Shown: piece by piece, positions 1 through 9,697 of the stretch
Position numbering within the stretch: the stretch's first letter is position 1
How the letters are laid out: the number at the start of each line of letters is the position of its first letter
DNA from: Rhodospirillum rubrum ATCC 11170
GTDB lineage: Bacteria; Pseudomonadota; Alphaproteobacteria; Rhodospirillales; Rhodospirillaceae
Direction: 5' to 3'
DNA: 64,000 nt
Assembly: GCF_000013085.1 (NCBI RefSeq)
Contig: NC_007643.1
Coordinates: 3,667,501-3,731,500, forward strand
Program-made: the position numbers and the translations under genes
Notes under the pieces: generated by a model
What the model was told of the DNA's origin: nothing
Database searches by the model: none
The model's input: only the letters and a program-made list of their open reading frames with translations

Positions 1-775
<775 letters not shown>

Positions 776-776
<1 letters not shown>

Positions 777-2278
777 CAGATCTGCCCTTCCAAAGCGCCG
801 GTCAGGAACGCTGGCTTCTGGGTGAAGGCGCTGGCCCGTTCCAGGGCCAGACCGGCGTTGAGCACGGTTTCCTCGTCGAAATAGCGTCCAACCAGCTGCA
901 GGCCCAAAGGCAGGCCGCGCGACGACAGGCCGACGGGCACCGACAGTCCCGGCAGACCGGCCAGCGAGGTCGGCACGGTGAACACGTCGTTGAGATACAT
1001 GGTGATCGGATCGTCGATCGTTTCGTTCAGGCCGAAGGCGGCGCTCGGCGTCGTCGGCGTCAACAGCACGTCGACCGTCTCGAAGGCGGTCTTGAAGTCC
1101 TGGGCGATCAGGGCGCGGACCTTCTGCGCCTTCAGGTAATAGGCGTCGTAATAGCCCGCCGACAGGGCATAGGTGCCGATCAGCACGCGGCGGCGCACCT
1201 CTTCGCCAAAGCCGGCCGCCCGCGTCTTGCAATACATCTCGTCAAGCGTCTCGCCCGGCACCCGCAGGCCATAGCGCACGCCGTCATAGCGCGCGAGGTT
1301 CGACGAGGCTTCGGCCGGGGCGACGATGTAATAGGTCGCCAGGGCGTATTTGGTATGGGGCAGATCGACCTCGACCAGCGTGGCGCCGGCGTCCTTCAGC
1401 ATCTCGGCGCCGCGATCCCACAGGGCGGCGATCTCGGGATCAAGGCCTTCGGGCCGGTACTGGCGGGGCAGGCCAACGCGCAAGCCGCGGATATCGCCGC
1501 TTAGCACCGCCTCGAAATTCGGCACCTCGACCGGGGCGCTGGTGCCGTCCATCGGATCATGGCCGGCCATGGCCTTGAGCATGATCGCCGCGTCGCGGAC
1601 CGTGCGGGTCATCGGCCCGGCCTGATCGAGCGAACTGGCGAAGGCCACCACGCCCCAGCGCGAGCAGCGCCCATAGGTCGGCTTCAGGCCGACAAGGCCG
1701 CAGAAGGCGGCGGGCTGGCGGATTGACCCGCCCGTATCGGTGCCGGTGGCGGCCATCGCCAAGCGCCCGGCGACGGCGGCGGCCGAACCGCCCGACGACC
1801 CGCCGGGAACCAGTTGCTCGTCGTCATCGGTGCGCGTCCACGGATTGATCACCGGGCCGCTGGCGCTGGTCTTGTTCGACGAGCCCATGGCGAATTCATC
1901 GAGATTGGTCTTGCCCAGCATCACCGCGCCGGCCTTGGCCAGATTGGCGCTGACCGTGCTTTCGTAAGGCGGGACGAAGCCATCGAGGATCTTCGATCCG
2001 GCGGTGGTGCGCACGCCTTCGGTGCAGAACAGATCCTTGATGCCGATGGGAATGCCTTCCATCGGCCCGGCCTTGCCGGCGCGCAGGCGCTCGCCGCTGC
2101 GTTCGGCCTGCATGCGGGCCAGATCGGGGGTTTCGGTGATGAAGGCGTTGAGCCCCCGTCCGGCCTCCATCCGCGCCAAATGGGCGTTGGTCAGCTCAAG
2201 CGGGGTGAACGCGCCCTTGGCCATGGCATCGCGGGCCTCGGCGATGGTCAGATCGGTCAGGGTGGTCGCATTGGTCAT
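776..2278 (-). CDS. gatA: Glu-tRNA(Gln)/Asp-tRNA(Asn) amidotransferase subunit A
   Basis: GatA is the amidase-signature subunit that hydrolyses glutamine and channels ammonia to GatB. About 500 residues, the usual size. The Ser-cisSer-Lys triad can be placed: Lys in GIKDLF, the Gly/Ser-rich loop [13 protein letters not shown], and the nucleophile region [12 protein letters not shown] chose ATG at 2278, which has GGAG about 12 bases upstream. An in-frame GTG at 2290 overlaps the gatC stop (GTGA) and would add four residues, and it cannot be excluded. Middle gene of gatCAB. The presence of GatCAB implies that Gln-tRNA and/or Asn-tRNA is made by the indirect route. Confidence 0.97.
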
Positions 2279-2286
2279 GACGGGGC

Positions 2287-2574
2287 TCACTCCACCACCT
2301 TGGGCACCAGGAAACAGCCGTCCTGGCTTTCGGGAGCATTGGCCAGCACGCGATCGGCATAGCCGCCGTCGGTAACGGCGTCTTCACGCCAAGCCAAAGC
2401 CAGATCGGCGACGCTGGTCATCGCGGCGACGCCCGAGGTATCGACCTCGGCCAGTTGTTCGATCCAGTCGAGGATGCCCGAAAGCTCCCCGGCCAGGGCT
2501 TCCATCCGGTCCTCTTCGATATCGAGTCGGGCCAAGGTGGCGATTTTGGCAACGGTGGTCTTATCCAACGCCAT
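2287..2574 (-). CDS. gatC: Glu-tRNA(Gln)/Asp-tRNA(Asn) amidotransferase subunit C
   Basis: GatC is a small belt-like subunit that wraps the GatA-GatB interface and stabilises the complex. 95 residues, the family norm. It starts with the characteristic block [17 protein letters not shown] and ends with the conserved LVPKVVE that leads into the gatA start. First gene of the gatCAB operon; its stop overlaps the possible GTG start of gatA. The 168 bp to ruvX, which is divergent, must hold both promoters, but I see no convincing -35/-10 pair there. Confidence 0.95.
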   Translation of the reverse strand: MALDKTTVAKIATLARLDIEEDRMEALAGELSGILDWIEQLAEVDTSGVAAMTSVADLALAWREDAVTDGGYADRVLANAPESQDGCFLVPKVVE

Positions 2575-2742
2575 GGGGTATGGATCTCCAGAAATCCTGT
2601 CGCGGGGCTAGGAAGAAAGCCCCACACGGCGGGCACAAAGTCGCTGAACTCCCGCACGGGGGCAAAATCGGGCCCACCGCGGGGCCGGACGGCGCCGCGC
2701 TTGGTTCAGTCCCATCTTTAGCGGCGCCCCGGAAGGACCGCA

Positions 2743-3228
2743 ATGCCCATCTGTTCTTTGCAAACCTTTGCCGACGCCCTGCCCCCCGGTCGCCCGGTGC
2801 TCGGGCTTGACCTGGGCACCCGCACCATCGGCGTCGCCACCAGCGATGTCCGCCTGACCCTGGCCACGCCGATCATCACCATCAAGCGCCGCAAGTTCAC
2901 CTTGGATGTCCAGGAGTTGTTCGCCCTTGCCGATGGGCGGGCGGCGGCCGGGCTGGTGCTTGGCCTGCCCGTCGAGATGGACGGCAGCGAGGGACCGCGC
3001 TGTCAGGCGACCCGCGCCTTCGCCCGCAATCTGCTGGCCTTGCGCGATCTGCCGGTGCTGCTGTGGGATGAAAGGCTGTCGACCGCCGCCGTCAACCGCT
3101 TCCTGGTCGGCGAAGCCGATATGACCCGGGCACGGCGCGCCGAGGTCGTCGACCGGGCGGCGGCGGCCTATATCCTGCAAGGCGCCCTCGACGCCCTGGA
3201 TCGTCAGCGCCCCGAACAGGCGTTTTAG
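2743..3228 (+). CDS. ruvX: RuvX/YqgF pre-16S rRNA nuclease
   Basis: RNase H-fold nuclease of the YqgF family, implicated in 5'-end maturation of 16S rRNA and formerly called a putative Holliday junction resolvase. 161 residues. The fold-defining motifs are present in order: LGLDLGTRTIGVA (first acidic residue) near residue 20, LGLPVEMDG near 80, and LLWDERLSTAAVNRFL near 107, with a late Asp in VDRAAAAYIL. Divergent from gatCAB. Its end overlaps the convergent acetyltransferase gene by 4 bp, so the two messages share their 3' ends. Confidence 0.93.
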   Translation: MPICSLQTFADALPPGRPVLGLDLGTRTIGVATSDVRLTLATPIITIKRRKFTLDVQELFALADGRAAAGLVLGLPVEMDGSEGPRCQATRAFARNLLALRDLPVLLWDERLSTAAVNRFLVGEADMTRARRAEVVDRAAAAYILQGALDALDRQRPEQAF

Positions 3229-3851
3229 CCCACAATGCGGACCGACGACTCCTCCTCCTCGGCGCCCCTATCCTCGGCGGCTCCGTCGGCGAGCCTGCCG
3301 ACCTTAGGCAGGGCGCGGGCCGCGGCGTCGCCCGCCAGCACGGCGTACAGCACCGAATCGCGCCAGACGCCATCCACCCGCATGGTATGGCGCGACACCC
3401 CTTCGCGCCGCATGCCAACCCGTTCCATCACCCGCCACGAGGCGCGGTTATCCACGTCGGCGCTGGCCCAGATGCGTTCCAGGTCCAACAGGCGAAAGCC
3501 GAAATCAAGCAGCCCGCGCACCGCCTCGGTGGCCAGCCCCTGTCCGCGCGCCGCCGGATGCAGAACATAGCCGACATCGCCCTGGCGATTTTCCTCGTCG
3601 CGCAAACCAAGCCGCACGGCGCCGACCGGCGCCCCACCGCCCCGGCATTGCACCACGAAATGCCAATCGCCCAGGCCATCGGGTTGCCCCTCGCGCACCC
3701 TTTGGGCAACGAAATCGGCGGCGCGTTCGGGATTGGCCAAAGGAATGGGCAGGAAGCGGATGAAATCGGGCGCGGTGGCATAGGCGATGATGGCCGCCGC
3801 GTCCGAGAATCGGAACGGCCTCAAAACAAGACGATCCGTGGTCAAAATCAT
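3225..3851 (-). CDS. GNAT N-acetyltransferase, RimJ/RimL type
   Basis: Acetyl-CoA-dependent N-acetyltransferase of the RimJ/RimL-like (Acetyltransf_3) branch; the substrate is unknown. 208 residues from ATG at 3851. It begins ILTTDRLVLRPFRFSDA, typical of this branch. It contains the acetyl-CoA pyrophosphate loop region HPAARGQGLATEA and the late block DNRASWRVMERVGMRREG. The C-terminus has an extra low-complexity acidic tail (AEDRGAEEEESS). An upstream in-frame TTG would add six residues and is less likely. Single gene, convergent with ruvX by a 4-bp overlap. Confidence 0.85.
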   Translation of the reverse strand: MILTTDRLVLRPFRFSDAAAIIAYATAPDFIRFLPIPLANPERAADFVAQRVREGQPDGLGDWHFVVQCRGGGAPVGAVRLGLRDEENRQGDVGYVLHPAARGQGLATEAVRGLLDFGFRLLDLERIWASADVDNRASWRVMERVGMRREGVSRHTMRVDGVWRDSVLYAVLAGDAAARALPKVGRLADGAAEDRGAEEEESSVRIVG

Positions 3852-4079
3852 ACCGATCCCCAAGGGCAATCAGGGCGAGAGACAAGTGAACCACGATCCC
3901 TCTTCGTGCGAAAGGCTCTCGCGTTTCGGCATTTACGGGGGGACACAGCCCTTCCATTACATTATATTAATGCTTAACGGTGGCTCGATACTCCCCTTCC
4001 CGCCTTTCAGGCTCGACTTTCAGATGTGGCTTTCACGGCCCTCATCCTTATTTCCTATTCCTTTTGGACCGCAACGGCC

Positions 4080-5264
4080 ATGAGCACGGCGCTTTTCCAT
4101 CATCATTCGACCCTGCAAGACCAGTTGGTGGCGATCCATGCCGCCTTGCGCGCGTCGCTTCCCGACATCGACCGTATCGCCGTCGCCATCTACGACACCA
4201 AGACCGACGCCTTGCATACCTTCATCCATTCCAGCGACGGGCGTCACCCCCTCGACAGCTACGCCACCACCCTGACCGGCGTTCCCTCGCTCGCCGCCCT
4301 GGCGACCAGTGGTCGAATCCGCGTTCTGAATGATCTTTCCCCGCTTGCTCTGACCGGCGCCCATCACACCCAAGTGATCGCCAAGGCCTATCGATCAAGT
4401 TTGACCGTCCCTTTTTATAAGGGGAAGGCCCTCAGCGGGTTTCTCTTCTTCAATTCCCAACAGCCCGATTATTTCACGTCGCGGCGCATCGATACCTTGG
4501 CCCTGGCCGCCGAAATGATCTGCTCGCGGGTCATCGACACGGTCATTTCCGTTGAAATGCTGACCAGCACCATTCAAATCGCCAAGGATATCAGCCATTT
4601 CCGCGACGAGGAAACCGGCGCCCACCTCGACCGCGTCGCCAATTACGCCCGGCTGATCGCCGAGACCATGGGCAAGGAGCCAAGCGCCCTGCCGCCGGGA
4701 CGCCACCCGGTTCTTGACGACGAATTCGCCCAGATGATCTTCCTGTTCGCCCCGCTTCACGATATCGGCAAGGTGGCCATTCCCGATCACGTTCTGCTCA
4801 AGCCCGGCCCGCTGACCCCCGAGGAACGGACGATCATGCGGACCCATTCCGACAAGGGACTGGCAATCTGCCGACGCATTCTTGAAAACGTCGATTTCAT
4901 CTCGGGCACCCAGGCCGCCATGCTCTGTGACATCGTTCACGCCCACCACGAAGCCTGGGATGGCAGCGGCTATCCGCGCGGATTATCCGGGGCCGATATC
5001 CCGCTTGCCGCCGCCATCGTCACCGTCGCCGATGTCTTCGACGCGCTGACCAGCGCCCGCCCCTATAAGAAGCCCTGGTCGACGGAAGACGCCTTCGCTT
5101 ATCTCCAGGAGAAATCAGGCCAGTTGTTCAACCCGGCCTGCGTTCGCGCCTTTCTCGCCCACCGGGACGACGTCCTGGCCATTCGGGCGCGCTTCCGCGA
5201 CGAGGTCATCCCCGAAGCCTTCCAAACGCCCCAAACACCCCAATCGAAAGCCGATAAGGTATAG
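4080..5264 (+). CDS. GAF plus HD-GYP domain protein, probable c-di-GMP phosphodiesterase
   Basis: Predicted cytosolic regulator. The N-terminal part (about residues 1-160) resembles a GAF sensor domain. The C-terminal part is an HD-GYP hydrolase, a family that degrades cyclic di-GMP. Visible catalytic elements are the first His in ETGAHLDRVANYA, the HD pair in LHDIGKVAIPD, and the signature HHEAWDGSGYPRGLSG, followed by VADVFDALTSARPYKK. About 394 residues from ATG at 4080; a GTG at 4026 would add 18. No transmembrane segment, so the signal sensed is probably cytoplasmic. No operon partner. The window also carries a GGDEF/EAL-type protein at 56-58 kb. Confidence 0.88.
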   Translation: MSTALFHHHSTLQDQLVAIHAALRASLPDIDRIAVAIYDTKTDALHTFIHSSDGRHPLDSYATTLTGVPSLAALATSGRIRVLNDLSPLALTGAHHTQVIAKAYRSSLTVPFYKGKALSGFLFFNSQQPDYFTSRRIDTLALAAEMICSRVIDTVISVEMLTSTIQIAKDISHFRDEETGAHLDRVANYARLIAETMGKEPSALPPGRHPVLDDEFAQMIFLFAPLHDIGKVAIPDHVLLKPGPLTPEERTIMRTHSDKGLAICRRILENVDFISGTQAAMLCDIVHAHHEAWDGSGYPRGLSGADIPLAAAIVTVADVFDALTSARPYKKPWSTEDAFAYLQEKSGQLFNPACVRAFLAHRDDVLAIRARFRDEVIPEAFQTPQTPQSKADKV

Positions 5265-5292
5265 GCGCGATGACGCGGACGGCAGGCGCCGC

Positions 5293-5634
5293 TCATCTTG
5301 GCAGACGCTCTCGGGTGCTTTCAGTCCGCCCATAGCCATCGCGGTCGGCGCGCTCTTCGGCCCCGAAATGGCGAAGCGCTTCGCCCTTGCGCCGCGAACG
5401 GGCGAGGACAATGATCCAGGCGCCCCCGCTGGCCAGCATGACAATCATCAGGGTCGGCACCACCGGGGCCCACCAATAAATCTCGTTGCCGGTGTTTTGA
5501 GTATTGACGAAGGCCCCCAGGGCGATGGCGGCGAACACCAAAAGGGTGCTGGCGATCCATAGCGTAAAAAGGGCGATCCGCCATTTCCCCCTGGCCTTCC
5601 GACTCATCTCGGTTTTGCTCATGGGCGCGTCCAT
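5293..5634 (-). CDS. Small two-TM membrane protein, function unknown
   Basis: 113 residues with two clear hydrophobic helices, roughly residues 19-43 and 54-77, joined by a short loop containing NTQNTGNEIYWW. The N-terminus (SKTEMSRKARGKW) and the C-terminal tail are basic and polar, which suggests both ends are cytoplasmic. I recognise no family. The start at 5634 has a strong Shine-Dalgarno (GAGGAGG). It is convergent with the HD-GYP gene and has no same-strand neighbour. Called a gene because of the clean start, the clear membrane topology and the absence of a competing frame. Confidence 0.65.
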   Translation of the reverse strand: MDAPMSKTEMSRKARGKWRIALFTLWIASTLLVFAAIALGAFVNTQNTGNEIYWWAPVVPTLMIVMLASGGAWIIVLARSRRKGEALRHFGAEERADRDGYGRTESTRERLPR

Positions 5635-5800
5635 CGGCGTCCTCCTCGCTCACCCCGGCCCCAGGCGACGACGGCACCGTAGCCAAGCCTGGAGCTGGGA
5701 TATTTTCAGAAAATGCGAATAACCCGATAACGTCACAGAAACGCCATCAGTTCCTAAACATCCCCTTGCCCAAGCCGGTTTAACGGCGCCAGGAGAAGGA

Positions 5801-6727
5801 ATGGTTGAAACGCTGGGGGCCATAGCGCCCGTTTTCCTGATTATTTTGGTCGGATTTTTGTTGCGCCGTTGGAAAGTCCTTTCCGATGGTTTCTGGCTAC
5901 CGGCCGAGAAGCTCACCTACTTCATCACCTTCCCCGCCCTGCTCGCCGCCAATCTGGCTGGCGCCGATCTTCGCGGCGTCGCCTGGGCGCCGGTGGCGGC
6001 GGTATCGGTGGGGGGGATCTTTCTCATCGCCGCCCTGATGCTGGCAGCGAGATCCTTGCTGGCGCGCCGCCTCGCCATCGGCGACCCGGCCTTCACCAGC
6101 GTGTTCCAGGGGGCGATCCGGCCCAATACCTATATCGGGCTGGCTTTGGCGACGGTGCTGTTCGGGCCCTTCGGCGTAACCCTGATGGCCTTGTGCATCG
6201 CCATCGTCGTCCCGCTGGTCAATGTGCTGGCCGTCGCCTGCATGGTCCGCTTCGGTCACGGTCAATCGGCCAGCCTGTCGGCCATGGCGCGGGGCATCGC
6301 CACCAATCCGCTGATTCTCGCCTGCCTTGTCGGTATCGCCATGAACATCGGCGGCCTTGGCCTGCCGCCGGTTCTCGGTCCGGCCCTGACCATCCTGGGC
6401 AGTGCCGCCCTGCCGATCGGATTGCTGGCGGTCGGGGCCGGCTTATCCGGGGTCGGCCTGCGCCGCGCCGCCCCGGCCCTGCTGGTCTCCTCGGCCGCCA
6501 AGCTCGTCCTTCTGCCCGGGCTGACCTTGATCGGCGCCCTCGCTTTGGGGATGGACGCCCCGACTACGGCGCTTTGCGTGCTTTACGCCGCCTTGCCCTG
6601 CTCGCAATCCTCTTATGTGCTGGCCCGGCAGATGGGCGGTGACGCGACCTTGATGGCGACCGCGATCACCGTCCAAACCCTGCTGTCGGGACTGTCCATC
6701 CCGGTGTTCGTGCTGGCCCTGGTTTAA
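5801..6727 (+). CDS. AEC family transporter (auxin efflux carrier-like permease)
   Basis: Inner-membrane carrier of the AEC family, whose bacterial members export or exchange small organic acids; the substrate cannot be read from sequence. 308 residues, the usual length, with about ten hydrophobic helices in two halves of five. Recognisable features are the N-terminal APVFLIILVGFLLRRW, the mid-sequence FQGAIRPNTYIGLAL, and the final helix-loop LPCSQSSYVLARQMGGD typical of AEC proteins. Start ATG at 5801 with AGGAGAAGGA just upstream. Convergent with the DHC gene, only 2 bp from its stop. Confidence 0.9.
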   Translation: MVETLGAIAPVFLIILVGFLLRRWKVLSDGFWLPAEKLTYFITFPALLAANLAGADLRGVAWAPVAAVSVGGIFLIAALMLAARSLLARRLAIGDPAFTSVFQGAIRPNTYIGLALATVLFGPFGVTLMALCIAIVVPLVNVLAVACMVRFGHGQSASLSAMARGIATNPLILACLVGIAMNIGGLGLPPVLGPALTILGSAALPIGLLAVGAGLSGVGLRRAAPALLVSSAAKLVLLPGLTLIGALALGMDAPTTALCVLYAALPCSQSSYVLARQMGGDATLMATAITVQTLLSGLSIPVFVLALV

Positions 6728-6729
6728 GG

Positions 6730-7218
6730 CTAATCGTCGTCGAACCAGCCGCGTTCGGCGTTGCGGTGACAGGCCGGACAGGCGGTAATCGACCGGACGC
6801 CCCGGGCGGACAGGCGCTCGGGCGTCACCCGGCGATGCTCGTGGAGGAAGGCCGGATTAAGGGTCAGGCGCAGCGGCGTTCCCGCCGGATCGACCCAGCT
6901 CAGGAATTCGGCGGCAAGGCCCCGTCGCCCGCCCGGCGCATCGGCGGCCCCGGCTTCCAAGGTCGCGGTGATCGCCGCCCGATCGCCTTGGGCAAGGCTG
7001 GCGTCCTGACCGAAATGATTGGCCAGACCGGCCATCATCGCCCGCCACGACCGGGCGGGCAGGAAGCCGGGCGCGAAGGCCATATGGCATTCGCCGCATT
7101 CGCGCAAGGTTAAGGGATCGCTGACCGGGGCGATGAAATCATCCCCCGCTCGCGCCGTCGCGGTCCATCCCAAGCCCAGGCCGATCGCCGCCAGGGTAAG
7201 AAAAAGCCGGTGGGTCAT
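6730..7218 (-). CDS. Dihaem cytochrome c, DHC type
   Basis: Periplasmic c-type cytochrome with two haem-attachment motifs: CGECH at residues 41-45 and CPACH at 147-151. 162 residues including a signal peptide ending TATARA at about residue 24. The spacing and the His-containing stretch FLHEHRR match the dihaem cytochrome c (DHC) family, known to be encoded with the haem protein SHP and a b-type cytochrome. Start ATG at 7218 chosen for the strong SD GGGGAG 7 bases upstream. Last gene of a three-gene minus-strand operon, 11 bp behind the b561-SHP fusion. Probable role: electron relay in the periplasm between the membrane b haem and SHP or an external partner. Confidence 0.9.
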   Translation of the reverse strand: MTHRLFLTLAAIGLGLGWTATARAGDDFIAPVSDPLTLRECGECHMAFAPGFLPARSWRAMMAGLANHFGQDASLAQGDRAAITATLEAGAADAPGGRRGLAAEFLSWVDPAGTPLRLTLNPAFLHEHRRVTPERLSARGVRSITACPACHRNAERGWFDDD

Positions 7219-7229
7219 GAGGATCTCCC

Positions 7230-8126
7230 CTATCTCTCGATCAAAAAGCGGGCGTAATCGCCCTGTTCCAGGGCGGTGCAAGCGCGGCCGAGAACGGCCT
7301 TGCAGTCGCGGGTGAAGCGCTTGTCGACCTTGGCGATATCGCCGAAGCGCTCGGGATTGGCCGAAACCGCCACCGGCTCGATGGCCCGGCCGCTTTTGAC
7401 ATGACGGCCCGCCGCCCGGGGATCGACGCCATGGCAGGCGGCGCAAGACGTCAGCTCGGGGTCATTGGTCGAAAGCGCGCGATAGAGGGCTTCGCCGCGC
7501 CGGCTATCAAAGCCGGCAAAGGCCCCCTCCGCCGCCCGCGCCCGCTCGGCAAGCACGGCCAGAACCGCGTCTTGGGGCGGGCCGGCCCAGGCGGGCCGGC
7601 TTGCCGCCAGACCCGATGCCAAACCCGTCGCCAGCGCGGCGGCCAGACACAGCCCGGGCAGCACCCGGCTACCCCCGCCCATCGGCCGGCGCCGCGCCTT
7701 GCGACCGGCCAGCGGACCGGCGAAGACCGCCACCACCAGCACGACATGGGCGAAAACCACCCAGGGCGTGACCTCGCCCAGGATTTCGTGAACGCCCTTG
7801 AACGCCTTGGACCAATCGGCGCCGACGCCGCTTAGGCCGGCAAGGCCCAGAACCAGCAGCAGCCCGGCAGTCATCCAGGGCAGCAACGGCCGCAGGCTCG
7901 CCCTGACGCCGGGGCGGCCCTGGGCAGACAGGCGAGCGGGGCGGCGCAAAGCGAAGGCGCCCGAGCCGGCCAGGGCGGCGATCAGCCGGCCAAGGATCAG
8001 CACGACGAACAGATAGCCGGCCGCCTGATGCATCCGGTAAGTATCCTCATCGGCGGTGAGATAGGCCACCACCCCCGATCCCAGAAGGGCGGCATGCCAC
8101 AGCCGCCACAGCCCGCGCCCGCTCAT
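7230..8126 (-). CDS. Cytochrome b561 fused to SHP-type (DUF1924) cytochrome c
   Basis: 298-residue fusion. Residues 1-145 form a four-helix cytochrome b561 with candidate haem ligands H11, H33, H113 and H127. Residues 154-181 form a fifth hydrophobic stretch ending AWA, resembling a signal peptide. Residues 185-298 are an SHP/DUF1924 domain with one haem motif CAACH (228-232), the block SANPERF whose N257 matches the unusual Asn ligand position known in SHP, and two cysteines (275, 283) in RDCKAVLGRACT. SHP proteins bind oxygen and NO. Four plus one helices would put the SHP domain in the periplasm. The start overlaps the preceding stop (ATGA). M149 could be an internal start for free SHP. 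Confidence 0.9.
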   Translation of the reverse strand: MSGRGLWRLWHAALLGSGVVAYLTADEDTYRMHQAAGYLFVVLILGRLIAALAGSGAFALRRPARLSAQGRPGVRASLRPLLPWMTAGLLLVLGLAGLSGVGADWSKAFKGVHEILGEVTPWVVFAHVVLVVAVFAGPLAGRKARRRPMGGGSRVLPGLCLAAALATGLASGLAASRPAWAGPPQDAVLAVLAERARAAEGAFAGFDSRRGEALYRALSTNDPELTSCAACHGVDPRAAGRHVKSGRAIEPVAVSANPERFGDIAKVDKRFTRDCKAVLGRACTALEQGDYARFLIER

Positions 8127-8434
8127 CGCCGACCCCCGACGACGCTGTCGTCGCCCCCCCAGGCCCAGTCGTCGTCGTCATCGTCACTGCCATCGTGGTC
8201 ATCGTGATCGTGGTCGCGGTGATGATGGGCATCGTCATGGCGACCGCTCCGCGTCGCCACCCCGGGGATGGGAAGGGGAGCGGCGCCATAGCCGGTCGTC
8301 TGACCGGCGGCCGGGGCGGCAGTGGGGCCGGGGGTGGCATCGGGGCCGGCGGCGGCCGTCCAACTCCAGGCGGTGGCGCCCAGGGTGACGACGGCGATGG
8401 CGGCCACGCCTTGCAACAGCATCTTGGTGATCAT
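8123..8434 (-). CDS. Exported Asp/His-rich small protein
   Basis: 103-residue protein with an N-terminal signal-like helix (residues 1-28), a Pro/Ala-rich linker, and then a strikingly acidic and His-rich tail with segments such as HDDAHHHRDHDHDDHDG and DDDDDDWAW. The tail could bind divalent metals or act as a flexible charged linker; no family is recognised. ATG at 8434 chosen over an upstream in-frame start because of the GGAGAGAG SD. First gene of the minus-strand cytochrome operon, overlapping the b561-SHP gene by 4 bp (ATGA). A similar Asp/His-rich stretch occurs in the divergent PepSY protein. Confidence 0.75.
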   Translation of the reverse strand: MITKMLLQGVAAIAVVTLGATAWSWTAAAGPDATPGPTAAPAAGQTTGYGAAPLPIPGVATRSGRHDDAHHHRDHDHDDHDGSDDDDDDWAWGGDDSVVGGRR

Positions 8435-8552
8435 GATCGCTCTCTCTCCAAGGAACGGGGGCTTGAGGGCACACCCTGCCCCATCGCCCATGAACCGGGC
8501 ATGAGCACGCCGTTCATCGAGCGTTCATCGGCCGGGCTTTAAGGTGGCGACC

Positions 8553-8960
8553 ATGGTTCCCGCCCCTCGCCTTTGCCGGTCGCTGCGCCCGGCCCTTCTC
8601 GCCCTTGCCCTGACGCAAGGCGCCGCGACCCTGCTCGCCCTTCCGGCGGCGGCGGATGGCGGTGACGGCTACCGCCATAGCCAAAAGCGCGAGGATGACG
8701 ACGACCACGATCGCGACCATGGCCACGACCATGACCGCGCCCGCGACGCGCTGATGCAGGGCGAGGCCCTGCCTTTGAGCGTCATCCTCGATCGGGCGGC
8801 GGCCCTGGTCGACGGGCGCTTCCTTGAGGCCGAACTGGAAAGCGGGCACGATGGTCTGGTCTATGAGATCACCCTTGTCAGCGCCGGCGGGCGGGTCACC
8901 CGCCTGGATTTCGACGCCGCCACCGGCGATCTGATCGCGCGCCGCGACGGAAAGGATTAG
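8553..8960 (+). CDS. PepSY domain exported protein with Asp/His-rich linker
   Basis: 135 residues: signal peptide (roughly 1-33, ending LPAAADG), then a low-complexity charged stretch containing REDDDDHDRDHGHDHDR, then a PepSY domain. The PepSY part shows the usual pattern SVILDRAAALVDGRFLEAEL, GLVYEITLVSAGGRVTRLDF and DAATGDLI. Such small PepSY proteins commonly sit next to OmpR-type two-component genes and cytochrome b561 genes, as here. ATG at 8553 has AAGG upstream; a GTG at 8544 is the alternative. It lies 3 bp before the response regulator, so it is probably co-transcribed with it, and it diverges from the cytochrome operon. Confidence 0.85.
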   Translation: MVPAPRLCRSLRPALLALALTQGAATLLALPAAADGGDGYRHSQKREDDDDHDRDHGHDHDRARDALMQGEALPLSVILDRAAALVDGRFLEAELESGHDGLVYEITLVSAGGRVTRLDFDAATGDLIARRDGKD

Positions 8961-8963
8961 CCC

Positions 8964-9653
8964 TTGCGCGTGCTGTTGGTGGAAGACGAGCCAACCCTGG
9001 CCCTGACCCTGCGCCGCGTTCTTGAACGGGCGGGATTCGCCGTCGATCTGGCCGATGATGGCGAGGAGGCTTTGTTCCTTGGGGAAACCGAACCCTTCGA
9101 CGCCGTGGTCCTTGATCTTGGATTGCCCCGGCTTGACGGCATCGGCGTGCTGCGGCGCTGGCGCGCCGCCGGCATCGGCGTGCCGGTGCTGATCTTGACG
9201 GCGCGCGGCGGCTGGCCGGAAAAGGTCGCCGGCTTCGAGGCCGGGGCCGATGACTACGTGACCAAACCCTTCGAGATGGAGGAGGTGGTCTTGCGCCTGA
9301 AGGCGCTGATCCGCCGGGCGGCGGGCCATCCCTCGACCGAACTGGTGGCCGGACCCTTGCGCCTGGATACCACTTCGGGGCGGGGCAGCGTCGAAGGCCG
9401 GCCGCTTGATCTGACCGCCCAGGAATACAAGATCCTGACCTATCTGCTGCTGCGCCAGGGGCAGACGGTAAGCCGCAGCGACATCGTCGACCACGTCTAT
9501 GATCGCGACTCCGATCGCGATTCCAACGTCATTGATGTGCTGGTCGGCCGCCTGCGCCGCAAGCTTGGCGCGCCGCTGATCCACACCGTGCGCGGTCTCG
9601 GCTATCGGCTGGAAGCCGAAAGCGCCCCCCCCGATCAAGGGGCGCTCCGCTGA
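8964..9653 (+). CDS. OmpR-family response regulator (QseB-like)
   Basis: 229-residue two-component regulator. The receiver domain begins RVLLVEDEP with phospho-acceptor D51 in VVLDLGLP and Lys in YVTKPFEM. The C-terminal winged-helix DNA-binding domain ends VRGLGYRLEAE. The start codon is TTG at 8964 (CCC-TTG-CGC-GTG) with AAAGGA 9 bases upstream; no ATG is available near the receiver start. It sits between the PepSY gene and its cognate kinase. The context suggests that it controls the divergent cytochrome/SHP operon and perhaps the downstream secreted protein; that is inference from gene order only. Confidence 0.93.
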   Translation: MRVLLVEDEPTLALTLRRVLERAGFAVDLADDGEEALFLGETEPFDAVVLDLGLPRLDGIGVLRRWRAAGIGVPVLILTARGGWPEKVAGFEAGADDYVTKPFEMEEVVLRLKALIRRAAGHPSTELVAGPLRLDTTSGRGSVEGRPLDLTAQEYKILTYLLLRQGQTVSRSDIVDHVYDRDSDRDSNVIDVLVGRLRRKLGAPLIHTVRGLGYRLEAESAPPDQGALR

Positions 9654-9697
9654 GACCGCCGCGCTCGCTGCGCCGCCGCCTGCTGGTCGCGGGCGGC

